In this document: one piece after another, positions 48,661-56,188 of the stretch
Numbering within the stretch: the stretch's first letter is position 1
Layout of the letters: each line of letters opens with the position of its first letter
Assembly (NCBI RefSeq): GCF_001983175.1
Contig: NZ_MNPW01000005.1
Span: 248,001-312,000, forward strand
Direction: 5' to 3'
DNA from: Pseudomonas cedrina subsp. cedrina
GTDB lineage: Bacteria; Pseudomonadota; Gammaproteobacteria; Pseudomonadales; Pseudomonadaceae
DNA length: 64,000 bases
Translations under genes and position numbers: made by a program
The notes under the pieces: generated by a model
The model's input: the letters and a program-made list of their open reading frames with translations, nothing else
Told to the model about the DNA's origin: nothing
Database searches by the model: none

Positions 48661-49053
48661 TCAGTGTCCTGCCGAATAGATGGCGTGCGGGTCTTTGAGC
48701 ACCGGCTCCACGATCTTCCACTCGCCGTTCTCGAACACGCGATAGAAGCAGCTGTGACGGCCGGTGTGGCAAGCGATGCCGCCGATCTGTTCGACCATCA
48801 GGATCACCACGTCGGCGTCGCAGTCCAGGCGCATCTCGTGCAGGGTCTGCACATGCCCGGACTCTTCGCCCTTGCGCCACAGTTTGCCACGCGAACGTGA
48901 CCAGTAAATGGCGCGCTGCTCAGTGGCGGTGAGGCTCAGGGCCTCGCGGTTCATCCAGGCCATCATCAGTACGCGCCCGGTCTTGTAGTCCTGGGCAATG
49001 GCCGGCACCAGGCCGTCACTGTCCCACTTGATCTCGTCCAGCCAGTCTTTCAT
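48661..49053 (-). CDS. hisI: Phosphoribosyl-AMP cyclohydrolase
   Basis: Third step of histidine biosynthesis, opening the adenine ring of phosphoribosyl-AMP. The start at 49053 ([15 protein letters not shown]) gives 130 residues; the longer in-frame extension runs antisense into ubiB's end and was not used. Metal and catalytic residues are in MRLDCDADV (Cys and Asp, about 81-89) and [15 protein letters not shown] (about 98-112). Its position between ubiB and hisE fits the conserved Pseudomonas order. Confidence 0.95.
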   Translation of the reverse strand: MKDWLDEIKWDSDGLVPAIAQDYKTGRVLMMAWMNREALSLTATEQRAIYWSRSRGKLWRKGEESGHVQTLHEMRLDCDADVVILMVEQIGGIACHTGRHSCFYRVFENGEWKIVEPVLKDPHAIYSAGH

Positions 49054-49094
49054 GTTCGGCTCCGGCAATTTGCGACAGTGTATAACCGGATTGG

Positions 49095-50699
49095 CTATCG
49101 ACGCACGATCAGATAAACACCCACGGCAACCATGGCGCCCGCCGGCCAGTGGCCCAGTTGGTTCAACGGGCCGCCGATGGCCAGCATCACCCCGCCCACC
49201 AGGTGCGCGGCGCCCAGCAGGCGCAGGAACCAGTCGTCCTTGCGTTTGCGCCACGGTGGCTCCGGGTCCTTGGCATGGGGCTGGGACATGCGTTCCAGCA
49301 AGTCGCGGGTCATGTTGGCCAGGTGCGGCAGCTGTTCCATCTGGCTGTGCAGGTTGCCCAGCATGGTTTTCGGGCTCATCCGTTCACGCATCCAACGTTC
49401 CAGGAACGGTTGGGCGGTGCTCCAGAGGTCGAGGTCCGGGTACAACTGGCGGCCCAGACCCTCGATGTTCAGCAGGGTTTTTTGCAACAGCACCAACTGC
49501 GGCTGCACTTCCATGTTGAAGCGCCGTGCGGTCTGGAACAGGCGCATTAGCACCTGGCCGAAGGAAATATCCTTTAACGGTTTTTCAAAGATCGGCTCGC
49601 ACACCGTGCGGATCGCCGCTTCGAATTCGTTGAGTTTGGTTTCCGCCGGCACCCAGCCTGAATCGATGTGCAACTGCGCCACGCGGCGATAGTCACGCTT
49701 GAAGAAGGCGAACAGGTTGCGTGCCAGGTAGTCCTGGTCTTCCGGCGTCAGGCTGCCGACGATGCCGCAGTCGATCGCAATGTACTGCGGGCTCCACGGG
49801 TTGACGGTGCTGACGAAGATGTTGCCCGGGTGCATGTCGGCGTGGAAGAAGCTGTCACGGAACACTTGGGTGAAGAAGATCTCCACGCCACGCTCGGCCA
49901 GCATCTTCATGTCGGTGCGCTGGTCGGCGAGGGTCGCCAGGTCAGTGACCTGCACCCCGTAGATGCGCTCCATCACCAACACTTTGGGGCGGCACCAGTC
50001 CCAATACACCTGTGGCACGTACAGCAGTTGCGAGCCTTCGAAGTTGCGCTTGAGCTGGCTGGCATTGGCGGCTTCGCGCAGCAGGTCGAGTTCGTCGTAG
50101 ATGGTTTTTTCGTAGTCGGCGACCACGTCCACCGGGTGCAGCAGGCGCGCATCGGCCGAGAAGCGCTCAGCGGCGCGGGCCAGGATGAACAACCACGCCA
50201 GGTCCTGGCCGATGATCGGCTTGAGGCCTGGGCGAATCACCTTCACCACCACTTCTTCGCCGGTCTTGAGCTGCGCCGCGTGCACCTGTGCGACCGAGGC
50301 CGAGGCCAGCGGCTCGACGTCGAAACGGCTGAATACGTCGCTGATCTTCTTGCCCAACTGCGCTTCGATGAGGTTCATCGATTGCTGGGAGTCGAAAGGC
50401 GGCACGCGATCCTGCAGCAGCATCAGCTCATCGGCGATGTCTTCGGGCAACAAGTCGCGGCGGGTCGAGAGGATCTGCCCGAACTTGATGAAGATCGGCC
50501 CCAGATCCTGCAAGGCCAGGCGCAGGCGCGCACCACGGCTGAGCTCGAGCTTTTTGCGCGGCAGCCAGCGCCACGGCAGCACATAACGCACCGCCAGCAG
50601 GAACCACGGCAAGGGCAGGGCGAACAGCAAGTCATCGAGGCGGTAGCGGATTACGACGCGCTGGATACGAAACAAACGGCGGACGGCGAGCAGCTTCAT
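49095..50699 (-). CDS. ubiB: Ubiquinone biosynthesis kinase-like protein UbiB
   Basis: Atypical kinase/ATPase of the ABC1/ADCK family that supports ubiquinone synthesis. The protein is 534 residues. The family-specific KxGQ motif is [12 protein letters not shown] (about 70-81). The nucleotide loop has the alanine-rich form ([11 protein letters not shown]) and VVVKVIRPG carries the ATP lysine. DMHPGNIFV is the catalytic-loop equivalent and [11 protein letters not shown] the metal aspartate. Two membrane helices end the protein. It overlaps ubiJ by four bases. Confidence 0.95.
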   Translation of the reverse strand: MKLLAVRRLFRIQRVVIRYRLDDLLFALPLPWFLLAVRYVLPWRWLPRKKLELSRGARLRLALQDLGPIFIKFGQILSTRRDLLPEDIADELMLLQDRVPPFDSQQSMNLIEAQLGKKISDVFSRFDVEPLASASVAQVHAAQLKTGEEVVVKVIRPGLKPIIGQDLAWLFILARAAERFSADARLLHPVDVVADYEKTIYDELDLLREAANASQLKRNFEGSQLLYVPQVYWDWCRPKVLVMERIYGVQVTDLATLADQRTDMKMLAERGVEIFFTQVFRDSFFHADMHPGNIFVSTVNPWSPQYIAIDCGIVGSLTPEDQDYLARNLFAFFKRDYRRVAQLHIDSGWVPAETKLNEFEAAIRTVCEPIFEKPLKDISFGQVLMRLFQTARRFNMEVQPQLVLLQKTLLNIEGLGRQLYPDLDLWSTAQPFLERWMRERMSPKTMLGNLHSQMEQLPHLANMTRDLLERMSQPHAKDPEPPWRKRKDDWFLRLLGAAHLVGGVMLAIGGPLNQLGHWPAGAMVAVGVYLIVRR

Positions 50700-51319
50700 G
50701 CGTTATCGCTTGGATCAAGGGAACGGCTCAGGCGCTCGAAGCGGGCCTCGAGGCGTTCCAGGTCGATTTTGGCCTTGTCGAGTTCACGAAAGCGCGCTTG
50801 CGCTTCCCGTTCTCCGACCAGGGTGCGCGATTCTTCGCTCAGGTATTCGGCGAGGTTCTGGCTGAGGCTGGCGAACCCTTGCTGGTACCAGCGCGATCGA
50901 CTGCGCAGGTGCCCGCTGAGCAACTGGGTGGCCACCGGGCCGATCCAGCGCGACAGCTCGTATTCCCAGTCCAGTTCCAGGTCTTGCAGCACCGCGGCCA
51001 GGTCCATCAGCACCGCGCTGTCGCCTTCCAGCTCCACCTCGGCGCTGTGCAGAATCGCGGTTTTGTTGCGGCTCAAGGCCAGGTGCACCAGGCTCGAGGC
51101 CGGCGCACGCAGGGTGCAGTCGGCGTCGGCGGCCCATTGGGTCGCCAGCGTCAGGCCTTCATCGCTGGGCAGGATAAACAGCTGCAACGCGGGGCTGCGG
51201 CAGTCGACGGCGATGATTTTGCCGTTCAGGTGCGCCAGCCGCGCCAGGGCGGTGCTGTCCAGGCGCAGCACACGGTTGAGGCCGTGTTCCGCGCTTGCGA
51301 GAAGACCTTGGAGCAACAT
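50696..51319 (-). CDS. ubiJ: Ubiquinone biosynthesis accessory factor UbiJ
   Basis: A 207-residue lipid-binding protein with an N-terminal SCP2 domain (about 20-120) and a C-terminal charged helical region ([20 protein letters not shown]) predicted to form coiled coil. UbiJ binds polyprenyl intermediates and organises the Ubi enzyme complex. The first base of its start codon coincides with the last base of ubiE, and its end overlaps ubiB by four bases, so ubiE-J-B are one operon. Confidence 0.9.
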   Translation of the reverse strand: MLLQGLLASAEHGLNRVLRLDSTALARLAHLNGKIIAVDCRSPALQLFILPSDEGLTLATQWAADADCTLRAPASSLVHLALSRNKTAILHSAEVELEGDSAVLMDLAAVLQDLELDWEYELSRWIGPVATQLLSGHLRSRSRWYQQGFASLSQNLAEYLSEESRTLVGEREAQARFRELDKAKIDLERLEARFERLSRSLDPSDNA

Positions 51320-52089
51320 CAGGGCTTGATGCCGCGGTGCAGGGCGACGATACCCGAGGTCATGTTGTGGTAGGTCACACGGTCGAAACCGGCCTCTACC
51401 ATCATCGACTTGAGGGTTTCCTGGTCGGGGTGCATGCGGATCGATTCGGCCAGGTAGCGATAGCTTTCGGCATCATTGGTGATCAGCTTGCCCATCAGCG
51501 GCATGAAGGCGAACGAGTAGGTGTCGTAGACCTTGGACATCAGCGCGTTGGTCGGCTTGGAGAACTCCAGCACCAACAGGCGGCCGCCCGGCTTGAGCAC
51601 ACGCAGCATCGAGCGGATCGCGTCTTCCTTGTGGGTGACGTTGCGCAGGCCGAAGGCGATGGTCACGCAGTCGAAATGGTTGTCGGGGAACGGCAGTTTT
51701 TCCGCGTCGGCCTGCACGAATTCGATATTGCCGGCCACGCCTTTATCCAGCAGGCGGTCGCGGCCGACCTTGAGCATCGAACCGTTGATGTCCGCCAATA
51801 CCACCTGGCCGGTCGGGCCTACGAGCTTGGAGAATTTGGCCGCCAGATCGCCGGTGCCGCCGGCGATGTCCAGCACGCGGTTACCGGTGCGCACGCCGGA
51901 CAGCTCGATAGTGAAGCGCTTCCACAGACGGTGCATGCCGCCCGACAGCACGTCGTTCATCAGGTCGTACTTGGCGGCTACGGAGTGGAACACCTCAGCG
52001 ACTTTTTCCGCTTTTTGGCTTTCCGGTACGTTCTTGAAGCCGAAGTGAGTGGTGGGTTCGGCATCGCTGCCTTTGCGCTGATCAGTCAT
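51319..52089 (-). CDS. ubiE: Ubiquinone/menaquinone methyltransferase UbiE
   Basis: SAM-dependent C-methyltransferase in ubiquinone synthesis. The start at 52089 ([18 protein letters not shown]) gives 256 residues; an upstream in-frame extension is not supported. Family features are [18 protein letters not shown] (about 41-58), the SAM loop [12 protein letters not shown] (about 74-85), [13 protein letters not shown], and [16 protein letters not shown]. It is the first gene of the leftward ubi operon and diverges from the PHA-associated gene. Confidence 0.97.
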   Translation of the reverse strand: MTDQRKGSDAEPTTHFGFKNVPESQKAEKVAEVFHSVAAKYDLMNDVLSGGMHRLWKRFTIELSGVRTGNRVLDIAGGTGDLAAKFSKLVGPTGQVVLADINGSMLKVGRDRLLDKGVAGNIEFVQADAEKLPFPDNHFDCVTIAFGLRNVTHKEDAIRSMLRVLKPGGRLLVLEFSKPTNALMSKVYDTYSFAFMPLMGKLITNDAESYRYLAESIRMHPDQETLKSMMVEAGFDRVTYHNMTSGIVALHRGIKP

Positions 52090-52234
52090 ATCGCTGTCAC
52101 CAGAAGAGAATGCGGCACATGATAATCCCCAAGGCCTGCTTTGTCTTGGCAAGGCTGCAGGTAAGATAGGTCATCTCAGAGACCTTTTGCCGCACGGAAG
52201 GTTTTACCACTGGCTATAAAGAGGAGTCATGGCA

Positions 52235-52510
52235 ATGGCCCGTATTACCGTTGAGCGCGCACATAACCTGGGTAAAGAAGCCGCACGGGCAAAGGCCGAA
52301 CAGTTGGCAAGCAAACTTCAGGAACGTTATGGCCTGGAGTCGTCGTGGTCCGGTGATACGTTGAACCTCAGGCGTTCGGGGGTTAAGGGCACTGTGTTAG
52401 TCGCCGATGATTCGTTGCGCATCGATGTGGAACTGGGCCTGTTGATGTCGGCCATGAGCGGCACCATCAAATCCGAAATCGAGAAAGCCCTGGACAAGGC
52501 GTTGTCTTGA
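52235..52510 (+). CDS. PHA-system associated small protein (PHA granule region family)
   Basis: A 91-residue protein resembling the polyhydroxyalkanoate-system (PHA_gran_rgn) family. ATG 52235 lies eight bases after GAGGAG; the ATG six bases earlier is too close to that site. The pattern is ITVERAHNLGKEAARAKAEQ (about 3-22), a middle strand-rich part with GDTLNLRRSGVKG, and a C-terminal helix KSEIEKALDKALS. It is divergent from ubiE and 105 bases before phaI. A granule-associated or biogenesis role is inferred from family and position. Confidence 0.75.
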   Translation: MARITVERAHNLGKEAARAKAEQLASKLQERYGLESSWSGDTLNLRRSGVKGTVLVADDSLRIDVELGLLMSAMSGTIKSEIEKALDKALS

Positions 52511-52615
52511 TCAACCTGTTGTTAGGGTGCCGATTCTAATTATTCCTCCTACTTTGTGCCCAAGCCCGCAACCCGTGTGGGCCGTTCCTCCCCCCTATCC
52601 TGTGTGAGGCGAACC

Positions 52616-53038
52616 ATGGCCAACGTTATCCTGAAGAAAAAAATCGACGCCCGGACCACTGCCCCAAGCGACGGCAAGTCCTACGCCCGCAGGATCTGGC
52701 TGGCGGGGCTGGGTGCCTACGCCAAGGTTGGAAGTGAGGGCGCAGAATACTTCAAGGAACTGGTTAAAACGGGTCAACATATTGAAAATAAAGGCAAAAA
52801 AGTTGCAGTTGAACAACTTGAGGCTGCCAACAGTCAGATGGACCAAGTAAAGAGTAATGTCTCAACCCTCAAAGGTCTGGTAGAAGTTCAGCTGGATAAA
52901 GTTGAAAAAGCTTTTGATACTCGTGTTGCAAGTGCCTTGAATCGAATCGGCATTGCGTCTAGACATGACGTTGAGACACTCTCTGCTAAGCTCGAAGAGC
53001 TGACGACATTGCTAGAACGTGTCGCGCGTAAACACTAA
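52616..53038 (+). CDS. phaI: PHA granule-associated phasin PhaI
   Basis: A 140-residue phasin that coats medium-chain-length polyhydroxyalkanoate granules. ATG 52616 (MANVILKKKIDARTT) has GAGG upstream. The phasin hallmark is YARRIWLAGLGAYAKVGSEG (about 22-41). The rest is amphipathic helix with heptad-like pattern (GLVEVQLDKVEKAFD and LSAKLEELTTLLERV). It is 12 bases upstream of phaF, with which it shares its N-terminal domain. Confidence 0.93.
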   Translation: MANVILKKKIDARTTAPSDGKSYARRIWLAGLGAYAKVGSEGAEYFKELVKTGQHIENKGKKVAVEQLEAANSQMDQVKSNVSTLKGLVEVQLDKVEKAFDTRVASALNRIGIASRHDVETLSAKLEELTTLLERVARKH

Positions 53039-53050
53039 GGAGACATCCGG

Positions 53051-53974
53051 ATGGCTGTTAAAAAGACTACTCAGAAAGAAGGCAGCTCGTGGGTCGGGGA
53101 AGTTGAAAAATATTCCCGTAAGATCTGGCTTGCTGGTTTAGGCGTGTACTCGAAGGTTAGCAGTGACGGTGGCAAATACTTCGAGACTCTGGTCAAGGAC
53201 GGCGAAAAGGCCGAGAAGTTGACCAAAACCACGGTGGGTAAAAAAGTTGATGCGGCCAAGACAACTGCCGGTTCCGCCAAGTCGAGCATTTCCGACACGT
53301 GGGGCAAGTTGGAAGAAACCTTCGACAAGCGCCTCAACAGTGCCATTTCGCGACTGGGCGTGCCGAGCAAGGCAGAGCTGAAGACGCTGCACAGCAAGGT
53401 CGATACCCTGACCAAGCAAATCGAAAAACTGACCGGCGCGAAAGTGGCTCCCGTAAAAGCGGCCGCTGCCAAACCTGCAGCCAAGCCGGTGGCTAAAACC
53501 GCAGCGGCCAAACCCGTCGCGAAAACCACGGCCAAGCCTGCGGTAAAAGTCGCCGCTAAACCGACCGCGAAGCCTGCGGCCAAGGCACCGGCCAAAGCTG
53601 TCGCAAAACCTGCGGCGAAAACCGCAGCTGCCAAGCCGGCCGCCAAGCCAGCGGCAAAACCGGTTGCCGCTAAACCTGCTGCCAAACCTGCTGCCAAGTC
53701 CGCCGCGAAACCCGCCGCCAAGCCGGCAGCTAAACCTGCGGCTGCTAAACCTGCGGCTGCTAAACCTGCCGCCAAACCAGCAGCAGCCAAGCCAGCGGCA
53801 AAACCAGCCGTCGCGAAGAAGCCAGCGGTAGCGAAAAAACCCGCGTCCAAGCCCGCTGTTGCGGCCAAGCCTGCGGCGACCACCGCGTCCACCGCCAACT
53901 CGGTGTCGGCACCGACCCCTGCGGTAAACCCGACTGCAACGCCGGCAACCCCGACGCCATCCAGTCAGTCCTGA
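53051..53974 (+). CDS. phaF: PHA granule-associated regulator/phasin PhaF with histone-like tail
   Basis: A 307-residue two-domain protein. Residues 1-135 are a phasin domain (YSRKIWLAGLGVYSKVSSDG near 18-37) with a leucine-rich coiled coil ending DTLTKQIEKLTG. From about residue 140 comes a basic AAKP-type repeat tail resembling histone H1, known in PhaF to bind DNA and spread granules between daughter cells. AAGGAG sits eight bases before the ATG. A terminator follows. Its composition is extreme (mostly A, K and P), but this is native to the family. Confidence 0.95.
   Translation: MAVKKTTQKEGSSWVGEVEKYSRKIWLAGLGVYSKVSSDGGKYFETLVKDGEKAEKLTKTTVGKKVDAAKTTAGSAKSSISDTWGKLEETFDKRLNSAISRLGVPSKAELKTLHSKVDTLTKQIEKLTGAKVAPVKAAAAKPAAKPVAKTAAAKPVAKTTAKPAVKVAAKPTAKPAAKAPAKAVAKPAAKTAAAKPAAKPAAKPVAAKPAAKPAAKSAAKPAAKPAAKPAAAKPAAAKPAAKPAAAKPAAKPAVAKKPAVAKKPASKPAVAAKPAATTASTANSVSAPTPAVNPTATPATPTPSSQS
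53451..53880 (+). repeat. AAKP-type tandem coding repeats in phaF
   Basis: About 430 bases encode imperfect repeats of AAKPAAKP and AKPAVAKK. They are prone to length variation by slippage or recombination. Confidence 0.9.
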
Positions 53975-53992
53975 TTTTTCCGGGACACAAAA

Positions 53993-54027
53993 AACGTCCG
54001 GCCTCTAAAGGGTCGGACGTTTTTTTT
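53993..54027 (+). terminator. Terminator after phaF
   Basis: AACGTCCGGCC pairs with GGTCGGACGTT (one G-T pair), with a seven-base loop and a run of eight T. It also marks the left edge of the inserted fimbrial region. Confidence 0.9.
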
Positions 54028-54049
54028 GCTCACGCCACAGGCGCGTTTC

Positions 54050-54571
54050 TCAGTTATAGGTGATCGACACGGTAACGGCGCTGGCCAGGCTGCCTTTGGT
54101 GATCGCTTCGCCTGTTTTTCGGTATGACGCATTCATGGGTAACACCGCTTTAGAGTTGCTGACCGTGAGCTGGCGGGTGCGCTGGTCGACCGTTCCGTTG
54201 GCAGGGATGTACGCGACATTTCGGTGGGAAAGCGAAAGCGCCGTGCCGCCCGAGGTTCCCGTATTGGCGAATAGTTCGCCGTTTCCGGCGGACGGCGTTC
54301 CCGTAAACAGGAAGAACACATTTTTAATGTCCGATTCACAGTCGGCGGTGATGTCGAAGTTCGTCGTCCCCGCTTGTGCGGATGAATCGAAATCCGACAC
54401 TTTGACCGGAGGCAGTGTGATCGTGCGGTTCACATCACCGGCCGCCAGGTTGCACGTGCCTGCGTCGACTTGTCCGGTAAAACGCAAAGTGCCGGTAGTG
54501 GCGGCGTGCAGGGAGCTGGCGGCGATACAGCCGCTGATCGCCAATACTGCCGAAAGAGCGTTGAGCTTCAT
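54050..54571 (-). CDS. Fimbrial subunit (last gene of the operon)
   Basis: A 173-residue secreted pilin-like subunit. The signal peptide ends near LHAATTG. The mature part opens TGTLRFTGQVDAGTC and contains CNLAAGDVNRTITLPPVKV, one disulfide pair (CNLAAG and DCESD) and the C-terminal beta-zipper SAVTVSITYN, typical of chaperone-usher subunits. It is closely related to the subunit at 55640-56164. It may be a minor subunit or a terminator of assembly. Confidence 0.85.
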   Translation of the reverse strand: MKLNALSAVLAISGCIAASSLHAATTGTLRFTGQVDAGTCNLAAGDVNRTITLPPVKVSDFDSSAQAGTTNFDITADCESDIKNVFFLFTGTPSAGNGELFANTGTSGGTALSLSHRNVAYIPANGTVDQRTRQLTVSNSKAVLPMNASYRKTGEAITKGSLASAVTVSITYN

Positions 54572-54588
54572 AAGGGGCCTGTGTGGTT

Positions 54589-55542
54589 TCAGTTATAGGT
54601 AATCGACACCGTGGCCGTGCTGGCGAAGGTGCCCTGGCCAACCGTACCGGTCTTGAAGTACGCCGCGCCGAGCGGCAGCACCGCGCGGTTGTTGGAGACC
54701 GTGACGGTGCGCGAGCTGTCGGTGCCGCTTGGCGTAATGGTGGTGTTATTGCTGCGCGCATACAGCCACAGGGCCAGGCCGCCCGCGCTGCCGGTGTTGG
54801 CAAAGCGCGAGGCATCGCCGGACGCGGCGGTGCCGGAAAAGCGGAAGGTCACGTTCGAGGCGTTGCTGCAATTGGCTGACAGATCGAACGGCGTGGCGCC
54901 GGCGCTGGTGGCCGTGCGAAAGTCACCCACCCGCACGGTGGGCAGCGCCACCGTGCGGTTGACGTCGCCAGCCGCCAGGTCGCAGGTGGCGGTGGGTTTG
55001 ACGAAGCGCGTGGAGGTGACGAGCGACAGCGAAAAATAGCCCTGATTGGTTGCCCACCTTTCGTACAGCCAGTTGGTCGCATGCAATGTCGCGCTTTCCA
55101 CAGGCGCGACTTTGTAGAAGATCGCCTCTGCGCTCACGTTGCTGTAATGCGTACTTCCGGCAGGCATCACTTGGCTGGCGCTTGCCAGCGAGTGGGGATA
55201 AACCAATCCGCTTGCATCCCTGACCATCACATTGACGGCCACGCCTGGAACATAGGTGAGATGGGCGGATATACCTGCGCCGGGAACGGCTACCAGTTCG
55301 TACCAATGCCCGGCGAATTGTCTCAAGGTTGCCGTGGGGCAGGTGATGGTAAAGCCCGGTGCAACTCCGTCGAAGGCCTTGCGCAGAATGATGCTGCCCA
55401 CGGGCAGGCTATCGGGCACTTCGATGACGGACGGAAGCGAGAGGCTGTGCGTGGACATCGGATAGCGGTCGCACGCCGCTTGAGCCGTGATCGAGAGGCC
55501 ACAGGCCAGGAGTGCCAATAAGAGTTGCGTGGAATATTTCAT
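54589..55542 (-). CDS. Two-domain fimbrial protein, probable tip adhesin
   Basis: A 317-residue secreted protein with a signal peptide ending AQAAC. The C-terminal half (from about residue 185, TCDLAAGDVNRTVALPTVRV) is a pilin domain paralogous to the two neighbouring subunits and ends ASTATVSITYN. The N-terminal half (about 23-180) is unrelated to the subunits; it contains CDRYPMSTHSLSLP, FAGHWYELVAVPGAG and TNWLYERWATNQGYFSLSL. This two-domain layout, receptor-binding domain plus pilin domain, is that of tip adhesins. The ligand is unknown. Confidence 0.75.
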   Translation of the reverse strand: MKYSTQLLLALLACGLSITAQAACDRYPMSTHSLSLPSVIEVPDSLPVGSIILRKAFDGVAPGFTITCPTATLRQFAGHWYELVAVPGAGISAHLTYVPGVAVNVMVRDASGLVYPHSLASASQVMPAGSTHYSNVSAEAIFYKVAPVESATLHATNWLYERWATNQGYFSLSLVTSTRFVKPTATCDLAAGDVNRTVALPTVRVGDFRTATSAGATPFDLSANCSNASNVTFRFSGTAASGDASRFANTGSAGGLALWLYARSNNTTITPSGTDSSRTVTVSNNRAVLPLGAAYFKTGTVGQGTFASTATVSITYN

Positions 55543-55639
55543 GTTCAGCTTCGCAAAAATGGATAGAGCGCCCTGTTATCGGGGCGGACGTGTTTTTGCG
55601 CACCTCCTGTGCCGGCTCCTGCGCTTGCGCGAGCCCGTT

Positions 55640-56164
55640 TCAATCGTAGGTAATCGACAAGGTCGCGGCACTGACCAAGGTGCCCCGGCCAACGGCTGCG
55701 TCGTTTTTGTGATAGGCCGCAGACGCATCCAGCACCGCTCTGCTGGCCGATGTGGCAACCGTACGACTGCGTTCAAGCTCGGTGCCATTGGCCGGAATCG
55801 TGGTGCCTGTGGCACCGGCCTTGAGCCAGATACCCAGGCCGGTTGCGCTGCCGGTATTGTTGAACAGCATCCCGTTGCCGCTGTCCGCCGTACCGGTGAA
55901 CAGAAAGGTGACGTTGCGAATGTCCGACTCGCATTCGGCGGTGACCTGGAAGGGCGTTTCCCCGACGGACACCGCGTTGTCGAAATCCGCCACCTTGACC
56001 GTCGGCAAGGTGATGGTGCGGCTCACGTCGCCAGCGGCCAGGTTGCAGGTGCCGCTGTCGACCTGGCCGGCAAACCCCAGCGAGCCGGTCGTGGCGGCGT
56101 TTGTCGGGCCGGCCGCGATAGCGGCGCTGACGGCCAGAATGAGGGGTAACGTTTGAGTTTTCAT
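55640..56164 (-). CDS. Fimbrial subunit
   Basis: A 174-residue subunit with a signal peptide ending NAATTG and AAGGA before its ATG. It has TGSLGFAGQVDSGTC, CNLAAGDVSRTITLPTVKV, the second cysteine in ECESDIRN, and C-terminal SAATLSITYD. Near identity of the motif order with the subunit at 54050 points to duplication. It directly follows the usher gene. Confidence 0.87.
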   Translation of the reverse strand: MKTQTLPLILAVSAAIAAGPTNAATTGSLGFAGQVDSGTCNLAAGDVSRTITLPTVKVADFDNAVSVGETPFQVTAECESDIRNVTFLFTGTADSGNGMLFNNTGSATGLGIWLKAGATGTTIPANGTELERSRTVATSASRAVLDASAAYHKNDAAVGRGTLVSAATLSITYD

Positions 56165-56188
56165 CTAAGGGTCCTTGTGGTGTTGCAA

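Noticed and set aside
53071..53898. Alanine/glycine/leucine-rich frame antisense to phaF that looks like a membrane protein
   Set aside because: The hydrophobic pattern is only the complement of the AAKP repeats.
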